Shown: positions 1 through 10,400 of the stretch, in pieces
How the letters are laid out: each line of letters starts with the position of its first letter
Position numbering within the stretch: position 1 is the first letter of the stretch
Source: Gloeopeniophorella convolvens
Lineage: Eukaryota; Basidiomycota; Agaricomycetes; Russulales
DNA: 14,604 nt
Direction: 5' to 3'
Assembly (NCBI GenBank): GCA_022496205.1
Contig: WTXD01000252.1
Span: forward strand, 1 to 14,604
The notes under the pieces: generated by a model
The model's input: only the letters and a program-made list of their open reading frames with translations
The model's database searches: none
What the model was told of the DNA's origin: nothing
Program-made: the position numbers and the translations under genes

Positions 1-106
1 GTGGGCCAGGTGCTGTGGCAGAAAGAACAGCACAATCACGAATTCAAAGGGCAGCTGCAACTGCGGCGCGCAGGGCTGAGCAGGGTGACCGGTGACCGCA
101 TGATCT

Positions 107-114
107 GGCCACGC
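107..114. repeat. Target site duplication, left copy (GGCCACGC)
   Basis: This 8-bp string abuts the left terminal inverted repeat and recurs in the same orientation abutting the right one. Similarity does not extend further out on either side, which fits a duplication made at insertion rather than a longer repeat. Confidence 0.88.
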
Positions 115-146
115 AGGACCCTGCCAAACCCCTATAGAGGTTAGAT
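115..146 (+). repeat. Left terminal inverted repeat
   Basis: The first 15 bases are a perfect inverted match to 6952-6966. After six mostly different bases, AGAGGT (136-141) and GAT (144-146) line up again without a gap, giving 25 of 32 matched positions by hand count. The stretch GGTTAGAT (139-146) is also the reverse complement of part of the subterminal motif CATCTAACC, so it may belong to the same set of transposase-binding sites. Confidence 0.88.
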
Positions 147-181
147 CCTGAGGAGCAAATTTTCGGTTCTGTTCGGGATCT

Positions 182-212
182 CCGGCCCGGGCCGGGAAGC
201 ACCGGCCCGGGC
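182..212. repeat. GC-rich palindromes in the left subterminal zone
   Basis: CCGGCCCGGGCCGG (182-195) is a perfect palindrome, and a second CCGGCCCGGG follows at 203-212; the two could also pair into a hairpin. A related CCCGGGCCGG occurs near the right end at about 6911-6920. It may be a structural or binding element of the transposon ends. Confidence 0.5.
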
Positions 213-214
213 AA

Positions 215-278
215 ATTCGGTGCATTTCCATCTAACCTTGGGCGGGAGGATCGAAATTCGGTTATTTTTACATCTAAC
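215..278 (+). repeat. Left subterminal repeat pair (ATTCGGT-spacer-CATCTAAC)
   Basis: Two copies of a 23-bp motif lie here: 215-237 (ATTCGGTGCA, then CATCTAACC) and 256-278 (ATTCGGTTAT, then CATCTAAC). Related copies occur in the right subterminal zone in the same orientation. Clustered subterminal repeats just inside the inverted repeats commonly serve as transposase-binding sites in DNA transposons; that role is inferred here. Confidence 0.7.
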
Positions 279-411
279 ATCAGTGATAGTTCTCCAGGAG
301 CGCTGCGTGCGCAGGTGTATGAGTAAGATATTGTTGTTCTCATACATAGACCGGTACATAGGATGCAAGGATGTGTATTTACCAAATGCACGAATGCGTG
401 AACCCCCCTGA

Positions 412-3400
412 TCACATCCTTGCACGCTTCCGACTGGGAGCCTCTTCTTCATCCGAATCGGGCTCTAGTGTGTGTTTCGCGCGAGAGCTTGATCGTCTGA
501 CAAGGCATGAAACAGCGCCCAGCAACTCTTGCTGATGCTTAAGCAACTTGTCCCAGCACTTCTGGAATCCCGCGCTTGGTTTCTCCATAAAGAACCCATG
601 CCCAATGTGCAGGCGAGAGTCATTCATGAAGGGGTTTGGGCAAATGGCGTCGAGCGAGAGGATGAGGTGGTCGCTATGAATGAAGAAGTATGTCGGGACG
701 TGGTTCCCGCTCTCTGGCAATGTCGCAGTCAGCGGGGTCATGTACGTGCCATAGAACCTGTATCCAAGACTACCACGCGTGAGAGCGTCGCGATATCGTT
801 GCAAGTCTCCTCATAGTTATGCGTCGGCGTATACCAGCCCCCTTCAAGTAAAAGACTTTGACTTGAGAAGCGAGTAAACGTGAGCAATAGTTTGGGCGCG
901 GTTTGGTCGGGGCTGCAGTGACACACCTTGTCCAACCCAAAGGCAATCCGCAAACCCAAAGACGATCCATGAGCCGGCTTGCAGCGGCCGCTTGCACAAT
1001 GTGGTGAGTCCAGCATTGGACAATGGCATCTTCAAAGAGTCTTGGAGTGCATCATAGACGCGACTGCGAGAGGTCATAGAGCCTCCCCCACTGGGAGCCT
1101 GCTCGGGATCTTCGGCCTCGGTCCTGACAGTACTAGGCGGTACTTGGTCTTGTTCTTTTTTCTTGTCCTTGACGTCTTCTGGGACCTTGATTCCAAGGTT
1201 TGTCCAGCGGATTTTGCGCTCAGCACCGGTCGTACTTGGCTTTGCGGTGGTCACTAGGGAATCCGATATCACGCGCGTGATTTTGTTGACCAAGGATGCC
1301 TTGAGCGTGTTCAACGGCTTCGATTTGCTGGATTCAGGGCTGGACACCGTGTCCGCAGTGGCATCCGCCTCAGCGTCCGGCGACAAAGCTTGGGGTGCAG
1401 CCGCCAGCGTGTCCTGCGTGTTGCTCACCCCTGGAGTGCCGGCGGAGGTGTCAATCGATGCCTGGGCTTCTTGAGTAAGGGTAGCCTGGCGGTATCGATA
1501 TGTGACCGCGCTTTTGGCTTCCTCAGTCTCGTTCTTCTTGCGCTCCGCAACAAGAACATCAACTCTGAAGTTATCCGCATCTGGACCAAAGTCAAGAACT
1601 TCGGCCTCAGGGAGATGGGAGGGGACAGCCACTGGGGCGAGCCGTGATTCGCGTGCTTCAGCTTCAATCGGTTGATTCTCTTGTAGTTTGGCTTGTGCTT
1701 TTTCGATCTCTTCTAGCAACCGCTGAACCGAAGCGCGCCAGTCATCAAATTTGTCGGGAGCAGTGGTGTCGTCAGGAAGTGAATCACTGGAGAATATTCG
1801 TGATATGATTTAGCACCGCTTCACGGAAGGCAAGGGTCAAAGAAGTTGTGGAACGTACATTCGTAACGTGTCGTTGACAATCTCAGCTGCCGCAGCTATT
1901 CCGAGGTTGGTCATCTTCATGTTAACCTCTTTAGTTCGGTCCTTTGGGTACTCCTTCGCGTCCTCTTCATTCGCGCGAAGGAGTTGATCAACAGTAACGG
2001 TACTTCCTTGTTCCTCTTGATCTGCTTGGGCTTCGTCCGCAACCTCAACCTCCCCCACATCTTCCGACATCGTCTCAAACTTCTTCATGAATTCGGCAAG
2101 GTGTGATTCGAAAGCGGCGGCGCTCTCTGGCCCTCTCGGAGTAAGTTCCATGCCGAGAATAGTAATGAGCGACTTTGCCTCGAGGTAGGCAGCGCGGATC
2201 AGCAGGTTGATGTCCTGATTGGACGGGAACTTCATCAAGACCTCCGGGTTAAGGCCTTTCATCTCAGACCAAGAGTGGTAATACCCCGAGCGATGCTCCC
2301 TCGCGCTCGCCTGGAAGCCCTTGAGCTTGAGTTCATTTGACATGATTGTTGCGAGTTTCGGGATCATCATGATCCATTCGACGAAGGTGAAGTCCTTCTG
2401 GACCTTGCGCGTGCACCCAAAAAAGTGCTCGCATACTTCTGTGGAATTGAGCCACAGCAGTAGGGGAACATGGGGGAAGTAATCGCGGTGCGCAAGAATG
2501 AGTGACAGCATCGCGTTGATGAAGACCGAGAGGATGTCGTAGAGCTCGCGTGAGATAAAGTGAGTGCTGATGTTGTAGTGCGGGTGCATAAGGATATAAT
2601 TGCGCCAGCCGTCCAGAAAGAAACGGCCTCTCCAGAGCATCTTGATGCGAGCGGCATGCGTTATAACGCGGTTTTGCTGTGCATCAAAGACATCGCCAAT
2701 GACAAATAAGTATGACTTGAGGCCATGTTCTTCGCGTAGGGCAGGTAAGATTGCGGAATACTCAATAGCTGCAGAAGAGAAAAGACGGGCAGCGGCACGA
2801 TCGTCTTGCTTGTCCACGCCAATGATGTCAGCCTTGAGAAGAGGGCTGTGCTTTCCCTCTGCCAGCGCAGCCAGCATCCCGACGTGTACGATGTAGCGCC
2901 CAAGTACAACGACACGTGCGCCAGACGTCACGCTACCCCTGGCGTTCTTCTTTGAGTGCTTTCCATCGGACGACGAAATGCGCGGCTTCCCGTTATCGAG
3001 GAGGGGTAGCTTGACTTTGAGATCTGGTTTGCCTTCTTCTGGGTTCGCAAATTCATACTCGCGAACTCGACCGTCGTCTATGGCCTCGTTCTCGAGGTCA
3101 TGCAAGATGCGGCGCTCGTTCGAGGCGCCATCGGTGTTGTAGGAGAGGAGATGCATGTTGCGCTCGGAAAGATGGGCCTCAATGCTGTCATGCCATTCAC
3201 GAAGCTCTGCTCGAGTAGTTGTAGGGCACAATGGCGTGGTCGCAAGGAGGCGAGGAGGGATACCGGGAAGGGGGAGGATGAGCATCCACGCGCGCACCTG
3301 TGCGATCGGTTTCGGTGATGCTGCTAATGGGAGACACGAAGTCAAGACAATACCTTCTCTGCTACGTCCTTGCGCTCAACCTGACTCGCAACTCCCGAGA

Positions 3401-6400
3401 GTTCATCATACGAATCGAATGCCTTGACTTCGCCATGCATGCCGCCAAGTTTCCACTGCCCACGGTCCATGTACGAGCGCAGCGATGGGGTCAATTTTGT
3501 ATCGTCTACAGCCAAGAGGAAGGGTCCGTCATAACCGAGGTCTTGAGCCCATTTCTGCGCCGCATCAAAGTTGGCGGCGCAGATTCCAGGCTGGAAGCGA
3601 CCTTGCTTTTGATGGATGGAACTGCGGTCAGGAAATAAACATTCAGTATGACAATGACAACACGCTCGGAAGCAAGAATCGTACCGGATACTACTCATAG
3701 ATCGCCCGCCAAATTCTTTCCGAACGATTCGATATGCGGCCGGTGAGATGAGGGCGAGCACAATGCAGATTTGGTCGAAGCTTGCATCATACTTCATGTT
3801 CGTCGTCCCTTTATTCGCAAACGAGCGATCTTCGGCCAGCATGATTGCCTTCATCATCCCCAGGAACGCCGAATGATTCTTGTACCGACCCGCCACCCCG
3901 CGTTTAGCGAATATAAGCCAGCGCGATCTGCCTGCGTCCTGTTGTGACCGTCTCAGAAATGCATATAGAACCAAGATAACATTCGCGTACCATCTCCATG
4001 AGTTCCTGAACATCCTTATGACGCGCATAGGATTTCCCTTGAAGTTCACTTTGGTATGCCTTAGGAGTATACTTCCCCTTCTTGCCCCCGACACGGCGTA
4101 GGGTATTTGTGAAGGATTTGACACTCTTCACTGCATAGCACTGCCCACAAGGGAGCGCGACATCCGGGTCTACAAGCGACCAATGGCCCGTTCCGACGCA
4201 ATTAGGCGAGAATACCGCCCTAACCATATGATTGTTGATCCATTTCGCGGCAGCACGCTCGGCGGCGAGAACGCGTGACTTCAAACCTGCCCGACCAGAT
4301 GCACGCGCTTTCCTTTGACGTGCAGTCGTACGGTACCGGCGGGCACGCTTGAGCTCTCGTAAGATGCGAGCCTTGAGTTTCCAGCGAGGGGGAGCGCCTC
4401 CAGTGGTCATTACGGTGCGCTCAAGGTACTTCAAAACACCCAAGGCGGAGCGATCCGTAAGTCCAGGACAAGCAGGTGGTGGCCGCGGTGCAGCCGGAGG
4501 ACCAGAGTCCGGTGCAGCGAGGAATGCACTCAGCGAGGACTGTTTGCCCTTCACCTTCTTACATTTTGCTGAGTTTTGGTGTTCTTTGAACCGCTCGGTG
4601 TTGTTGTTTTGCCGCGCTTTCGTGACCTCACCACATCGGCTGCAGGTGACGAGCTTCTTGTCCTTAGAATCAAAGATGGCGTCCGGGTCGATAGCAAGAA
4701 TTTTCTCTTTGAACGCGTTGTATTGAGCGGCAGCCTTAAGTTCCGCGGTTACAGGCTGGAAATCGGAAGTTGGAGAGCAGCAGGTGAGTACTACCGCATT
4801 GGGAACAATGGCACGTGCGACGAAACTCACGTCAACGGGTCGGCGGCCCCGAAGCACTACCGCCTTCGGCTTCTTCGCGTTCTCCGACTTCAGCTGCGGC
4901 GACCTTTCTCGCGTCTCTTCAATTTGTGATTCGGATGCCCTCTCCCTACCAAGGACCACTTTATTTTCAGCTTCAGAAAGGTCCTGAGGGACCTCCAGCG
5001 CTGCCAACGTGCCTCCGACCTCCTCCAACATCCGGTTGTCCTGCTTCCCGTCAGATGCTTCACTGGTAACTTCTGGTGCTTGGATAGTCACCTCGGAGCT
5101 CACTCCAGCAGAGCTGGCAATGCCCACTTCGCCGGCGTCTGTCGCGCTCGCGGCCCCTTCGCGCTCGTGCTCATCCTCATGAACAGCTAGCTCCGGTTCT
5201 CCTACAAGCCCCCCAGCTCCACTTAACGTGCCTCTGGCCGTTGATGCGCGCTGCTTCCAGGTGAGCTGGTGTTACCTGCATAGTGTGATGCTGACTGACC
5301 ATCTCTGCATCATTGGACGCACGCAAGCAACGCTTATAGTAGGACGCGCGGATATATCGTGACTGGTTCGGATTCCACTCAGCAGCGCCATGGACCACGC
5401 GCCGGTGAAAGGTGTTGATCGTGGCGAGCCCGCAAGAGCTCGTATCCTTTTGAAGCCTCGTATTCAAGCCATGAAAGTCGATGACCCAATAGCCCGCGTG
5501 CTGTGGCAAGAATCTATCGAGCCATCTTGTAATGTCCCGCGAGATTTGAGGGGCTGAAGATGCGCTTGTGGACGGTTGTGAGTCCCCAATGTTGATGGTG
5601 CGATCCTTGACATCGATCTCCACAGCAATCCAGTGCACATTGTCAATGTTGAATGGTATCAGGAGGCGTGTAACGTCTCCAGCGGCCAATCTCTGTCCCC
5701 AGTAAGTTGTGCTCCCGCTTGCGCTCTCCTGTTGTATAAATGCTGAGAGGCTCGGATGAGCGACTTGCAGTCCACCCGTCTGCGAGGCAGTCCACTCCCC
5801 ATCGAGCTGGATGGCATCCAAGATGCATGCAAGCACGTCGTCGCTGAGCCAGGCACCCGAAAGCAGCGTGCTCGCCAAGGTTGTCGACGAAACCGCTCCG
5901 CGTTGTAAACCTGTCAAGCCTGCTTGCCACGGGCTAGCCAGCGTGGCATTGGTGACCGCGCGCTGAAACTCCTCTCCCCAGCGTTCCTTGGCGGCGCTAT
6001 CCAGTATCCACTGCAGGCGTGCCTTCCAAAAAGCTTGCTTCTGCACAATAACGCTCCCCCACTTCCACGCGCGCGCGACCCAAAGCGGCAGGTAAGTTGT
6101 GAGTTCAATTGGGTGTCGGACTGACTTGCGCCCTGACAGCAACGCGTGCCGCAGTTCGCCATCCAGTACCTCACAAACAGAGGTTTGCGGGAGGAGAAGG
6201 TCGTTTAGGGAAGAGGGATGGTGCGTTGGTTCGTGGTCTGAATACCAGTCTGCTAGACTCCGCTGACTGTTCTGGTTTGCAGGCTGAGGTGGCATTTGCA
6301 CGCCTAAGAATTTGGACACCACGAGTGATCCCAGCGGGCGAAGGTCCGCGAGCAGCTTTTCTGGAGGCTGGATGGTTTCCAAGATGGAATCTATGTCGTC

Positions 6401-6403
6401 CAT
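412..6403 (-). CDS. Transposase: Ulp1-type protease + BED-like zinc finger + DDE core
   Basis: Predicted exons are 6403-5276, 5190-4831, 4755-3991, 3938-3685, 3621-3354, 3297-1859, 1786-927 and 809-412, giving about 1,823 residues without a stop. Introns are GT-AG; the 5191-5275 and 810-926 junctions are the least certain. The ATG at 6403 has A at -3. Residues 1-376 carry a Ulp1/C48 peptidase module with His257 (VHW), Asp274 (GDS), Gln318 and Cys324 (SSCGLA). A BED-like finger follows (C534-x2-C537, H555-x5-C561). A CxxC segment (LPCGQC, near 4145) precedes the catalytic core. The core shows D876 (LAVDDTKL), D981 (NTDGASN) and E1212 (STEVCEHFFG), matching the order and style of P/THAP9-like transposases. 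Residues of roughly 1,406-1,690 are low-complexity acidic/Ser-Thr linker, and the protein ends in a basic KRAR tail, a possible nuclear signal. Its presumed role is excision and integration of this element. The architecture resembles a widespread agaricomycete family often left as hypothetical proteins. Confidence 0.85.
5177..6403 (-). other. Ulp1/SUMO-protease-like module; possible stand-alone product
   Basis: Read without splicing, the first exon runs on to a TGA at 5177-5179 and gives a 408-residue protein with a complete His257-Asp274-Gln318-Cys324 set. Ulp1-type peptidases cleave SUMO/NEDD8-like modifiers from target proteins; related modules also occur in some other eukaryotic transposases. 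Joining to the transposase needs a frame change, met by a CAG|GTAACA donor (intron high end 5275) and a CCGGAG acceptor (low end 5191). Retention of this 85-nt intron would yield the protease alone, so both a fusion and a separate product remain possible. Confidence 0.6.
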
Positions 6404-6951
6404 TGTATGTGCAGGCTCGGCGAGCGAAGAAATGAGGTAGTACGACGACTTGACGACGACTTAGGACCACAACACTGAGCCAGCGCGGCGCTGCGCAGCG
6501 AGTGTTGAATTTTCGATCATCCGGCAAACAAATCTGAACAGATCTGGTCGTTATCCTGTCTGCCATGCAGATATCTATTTGTCGGGCCAAGCAGCTTTGA
6601 GACCCTGAGATACTCAGAGGTCTGAAGTGCGCTGAGACCAATCTCTCTTTAGAACCGGCGCAATCAGGATGTAGTTAGTGATTATCTGACATGATCTGAC
6701 ATAATTGATCTCCGCGGGATGTCTCCCACATGGTCTGTGGCCACGGCACCACCGACAGCCTCTCATAGTCTGACCACCGGGTGCATTCGGTTATTCTTGC
6801 ACCATACCTACCCCCTTCTGACCTCCAGGCCGGCTCAATTCGGTGATGCGAGCATATAACCCCGGGTTCCACGTGACTAAGATTCGGTGCAAAAGCATCT
6901 AACCTCCTGTCCCGGGCCGGCAGGTTATTTTGGCATCGGACCTCTGGCTGA
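6404..6951. promoter_or_regulatory. Transposon 5' non-coding zone (presumed transposase promoter)
   Basis: This stretch lies between the transposase start codon and the right inverted repeat. No convincing exon was seen on either strand. It holds the subterminal repeat cluster and a direct repeat ATCTGACAT-G-ATCTGACAT (6684-6702). It is presumed to contain the promoter; no clear TATA box was identified. Confidence 0.45.
6785..6904 (+). repeat. Right subterminal repeat cluster, three copies
   Basis: Copies begin at 6785 (ATTCGGTTATTCTTGCA, 15 of 17 bases as at 256-272), 6838 (ATTCGGTGA, spacer, CATATAACC to 6861) and 6882-6904 (ATTCGGTGCA, spacer, CATCTAACC; both half-motifs identical to 215-237). 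All share the plus-strand orientation of the left copies, so they are direct and not mirrored between the two ends. Confidence 0.68.
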
Positions 6952-6966
6952 GTTTGGCAGGGTCCT
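6935..6966 (-). repeat. Right terminal inverted repeat
   Basis: Inverted partner of 115-146: perfect over 15 bp (6952-6966), then AGAGGT and GAT in register on the complementary strand. Confidence 0.88.
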
Positions 6967-6974
6967 GGCCACGC
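6967..6974. repeat. Target site duplication, right copy (GGCCACGC)
   Basis: Identical in sequence and orientation to 107-114. Its first base pairs with the last base of the left copy, leaving a one-base ambiguity at each end: an 8-bp duplication with ends AGGACC, or a 6-bp duplication with ends CAGGACC. Confidence 0.88.
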
Positions 6975-7494
6975 ACGCGTAAACCCGAACGAGCCGGACA
7001 GGCCCGGAAAGACGCGGAACAGCGCGGAACGTCTGCGCGCAAATCTTTCTTTGATCACCCCTTCCTGCAAAATCCCAGGTATATTCAGGTATAATCGCGT
7101 TTCCCCGTTGCTAGTCCTCTCTGGGCCTGAAGAACAGACTGCGCATGTGTTTGTTCATGCGCGCGCGCCATAGAATCAACGGAATGCACAGTTCCAACAT
7201 TAACTACGCCCTCAGACGCTCTCCTCGGACCCACTCCGCTCATGTAAACCGATGTCAATAAGGGCCTACGCTTTTGTGAAGTGCTCTGGAGCACTGTGGC
7301 GATGTAAGTAGCTTATATACAGATGCGTATGGATTTCATCAGGCTGTCGGTGCGAACAGAAAGCTTCATGATGATATACAACAATCCTCTACGTGTACTC
7401 GGCACAATGTATCTCTTTCTCCTGATTGATATACCATCATGGTGATCAGCGCACGGAATCTGTGCACATACGAAAGACTCACCTGGCCTAGAAA
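6975..7494. other. Intergenic region between transposon and NLR gene
   Basis: About 520 bases of host flank and 3' region of the receptor gene. No conserved coding segment was recognised on either strand. A strong donor-like CAG|GTGAGT (on the minus strand, near 7477-7485) lies just after the receptor stop codon and could mark an intron in its 3' untranslated region or an unrecognised alternative 3' exon. Confidence 0.4.
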
Positions 7495-10400
7495 TCACTG
7501 AGTGCTTGATCCTGTGCCTCCGTTGGGCGGCACTACATAAGTTGCGTCTTGCGGGACGTTGGAGAGCAATTCGACAATAGCTGTGTGCTCCCGCAAGTTG
7601 GTTGTATCCCAAGATAGACCGGCTCGCGTCGCTTCCAGAGCCGTTCCGTACCTCTCGCTCCTGATACTTGTGTCTGCACCGCGCGCGAGGAGAAGTCGTA
7701 CAATGTCTAGGTGTCCCTCGTACGATGCTCCTATCAGCGCTGTCCCGAATGGGCCGCCTTGAGCGTTAACGTCAAAGCCGCGGTCAAGGAAAAACTGCAC
7801 AATGTCGATCTCTTTTCTCCAGTTGCATGCTGCTGCTCGTAGCATATTCCCATATAATCCGCCTTGAACATTGATGTCGGCACCGTGGTCAAGCAGCAGC
7901 AGGACAATATCGAGCTTGCCGTTCCACGCTGCCCCCTGGAGCGCACTCCCATAATGACCGCCCGAGGCGTTGATGTCGGCACCACGGTCAAGCAGCAGCT
8001 GGACCATATCGAGCTTGCCATTCGACACTGCCCCGTGGAGTGCACTCCCATAAGGACCGCCCGAGGCGTTGACATCGGCACCGCGGTCAAGCAGCAGCTG
8101 GACCATATCGAGCTTGCCGTTCGACGCTGCCCCCTGGAGCGCACTCCCGTACAAGCCGCCCGAGGCGTTGATGTCGGCACCGCGGTCATTGACATCGTGG
8201 AAACCGGATCCAAGAATGTGTTCCACGATGGGAGGTAGATCGCACAATGCCGCAAAGTACAAAGGATTTCCCAGCGGCGGACGCTGATAGGGTTCGCGGC
8301 TATGAGCCCAAGATGCGAAGTGGGGCTTGGTTGGGTCAAACAGAAGCTTCATGGCCCTCAATAGCGACATAGACACGTCTTCGAATCGTGCGTGCGCGTC
8401 CCATAAGTCCGTAGCGTAGGATTCCAGACGAGGTTGGATTGAGGCGCTCGCTGCGGCGTTGGGGAGGAGGAGGATACCAAGGCATGCCTTCGCGAGAACG
8501 ACATGGGACAACCCCGGAAGTACATGGAAGTAAGAAGTTTTTGACTCCGATTTGGCGAGCTGATCGGAGGTCAAGAACTCCTTGACTGAGAAATGAGCGA
8601 ACTGCACGATCCGCCGCGGAGCCTCTACACTGAACCTGTCCTCCCTGATGACCTGAATGAAGCTTCCAGGGCAAGTGGACAGGACCACACTCTCCGAATC
8701 GTTCGATCGCCAGTCGTCGTGATATGTGGGGACCTCCTCGTCGACGCTGACCGCAAGAACCTCCGCAAGTTCCTCCACAGTGAGTGGACGTGTTGAGAAC
8801 GACAAACATTGGAATAGCCGACGCGCATCCTCCCACTTCTCCCTGTTGATATGTCCTAGTGTAGATTCGTATGTCGTGTACAGGGTGCTTGGGAGTGATT
8901 TCAGGGTAGATCGGATCTTCGAAATCGGGGCCTCACAAAGAATGTCGAGCTGGCAGGAGACGTATCGGAACCTACATAAACAATGAGTAAACTCTCCGCG
9001 CGTCGATCTAAGGGTATATATGACTCACATGCCGTCCGCCTTCTCTGATAACGCTTCGATAACCTCTTCCTTGATTGCGCCCCCCCACCCCTGCATCTTC
9101 CTGTTCTTCTCGACAATGGAGCGGATCAAGCGCGCAATATCTTCCCGGTGTTCTCGTTCCTCATCAAGGGCCACCTGATGAGACGCCAGTGATTTCAAGA
9201 CTTGCCCGATATCGTCTTCAGGCCGACTGGTAACGCAGAGCCGCAGTCCCGAAATCCCCAGACCGAGAAGCCAGCTCATGAGCTCCAGGGTCTTCTCACG
9301 TGACGACGATACACCATGGTTAGGTAGCTCGTCCAGTGCATCGACGACGATGTACTTGGCGTCATCCGACGGGATAGCAAGCATATCCTTCAGGCATTGC
9401 TTGAGATCACCAGCTTCGGGCTCCTGGGAACCATTTTTATACTTCAAAAAGAGTTCCCGAAGTATATTTTCCGACTCGTCCGACTGAGTGGAAAGGTCCA
9501 TCAACAAGGAGCCGAGAAGGGCAGGGTAAGATTGCTTTGTCGTGTCCCTGAAGTCGCAGTAGAAGTACGCTAGGAAAGCCGATGATCTGCTGAAATGCAG
9601 GGAGTCCTGTAAGGCTTTGATGACTGTGGAGCTAATCCGACCCAGAAATTGGTCGAGTTAGATAGTGGCTCGTGACTAGCGCGCTCGATGAATTGCGTAC
9701 CAAATGACAGTTTTGCCCGCTCCCGCTACAAAGAGAGGTCAGCTCTCGTCTATAAGGTGAAATTGAACGATATACGTTTTCCAGTAATCCACAGTAGCGT
9801 GCCGCTGGACTTCCAAGCCTCGTAAACTTGTCCACGAACGAGCCACATTGAGGTATCTTCGTGGCGTGCGTTGGATGCAGTCACTTGGTTCGTCGACGAG
9901 TTTGGCACAGATAACCATTTACGATACCACTCCGCCTGTTGCATACCTGGGATAATTACTCAGATGATTCGATCGAACACATGGAATTTACGAAGACGTA
10001 CGCCCTTGCCTTTGCTGCTCTCGCTCGACAATTGCGATGCCGCGCCGTGCCAGCGCCCCAGTCATCAAGTCCTCCGCTTTGGTAAGCTCATCCAGTCGGT
10101 TGAGCATGCTCTCTATCTCCTTGTCTCCAGAGATTGTAGTGAGGATCCTCCTGAAACGACGCTTTGCCCTGGCTGAGCTTGCGTTGAGCTGCGCAAGGTG
10201 TCTCAACAGCGCGAGAAACTCACGAATCAAGGCATCACTGGTGCTCGCCCTTTGAGTGAGGAGCGTGAATATGCGGATCAATTCAACCAGGATATCCACT
10301 ATGATCTTCGTCATCGCGTCGTCAAATGGGACATCGGGAACAATCAAAATCCTGAGGCGCCCTAGGAAGTCTGCCATTTGCCCGAGTAGTTGTATCAATC

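Larger units (their letters stand above)
115..6966 (-). mobile_element. Complete DNA (cut-and-paste) transposon, Ulp1-DDE transposase type, possibly P-superfamily-like
   Basis: The element is defined by a perfect 15-bp inverted repeat (AGGACCCTGCCAAAC at 115-129, its reverse complement at 6952-6966) and by an exact 8-bp direct repeat GGCCACGC immediately outside both ends (107-114 and 6967-6974). All of its coding capacity is one minus-strand transposase gene (412-6403) whose spliced frame is open throughout. An 8-bp target duplication is known for the P, hAT and KDZ groups. The DDE motifs look most like P/THAP9 proteins, and the YDIACQW-type signature I associate with KDZ transposases is absent. 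The base just outside each end is also complementary, so the ends could be read as CAGG with a 6-bp duplication. Boundaries are seen directly in the sequence; the superfamily name is inferred. Confidence 0.9.

Noticed and set aside
44..452. Minus-strand open frames at the left end
   Set aside because: They cross the transposon boundary at 115 and run through the inverted and GC-rich subterminal repeats, with no recognisable protein pattern.
5350..5375. Possible tRNA B-box (GGTTCGGATTCC)
   Set aside because: It lies inside the conserved protease coding sequence, and no cloverleaf partner sequences were found around it.
412..6403. Assignment of the element to the KDZ superfamily because of the Ulp1 domain
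   Set aside because: KDZ elements also can carry Ulp1 modules and make 8-bp duplications, but the characteristic YDIACQW-type core motif is absent; the DDE motifs look closer to P/THAP9 proteins.
6684..6702. Short direct repeat ATCTGACAT twice
   Set aside because: Too short and isolated to assign a role; noted only within the promoter-zone entry.
6171..7070. Minus-strand open frames around the right transposon end
   Set aside because: One is a shadow of the protease exon and promoter zone; the other spans the right inverted repeat and duplication into host flank. Neither shows conserved motifs.
7864..8238. Plus-strand open frame antisense to the ankyrin repeats
   Set aside because: Its repetitive protein is the complement of the tandem ankyrin units and matches no known pattern.
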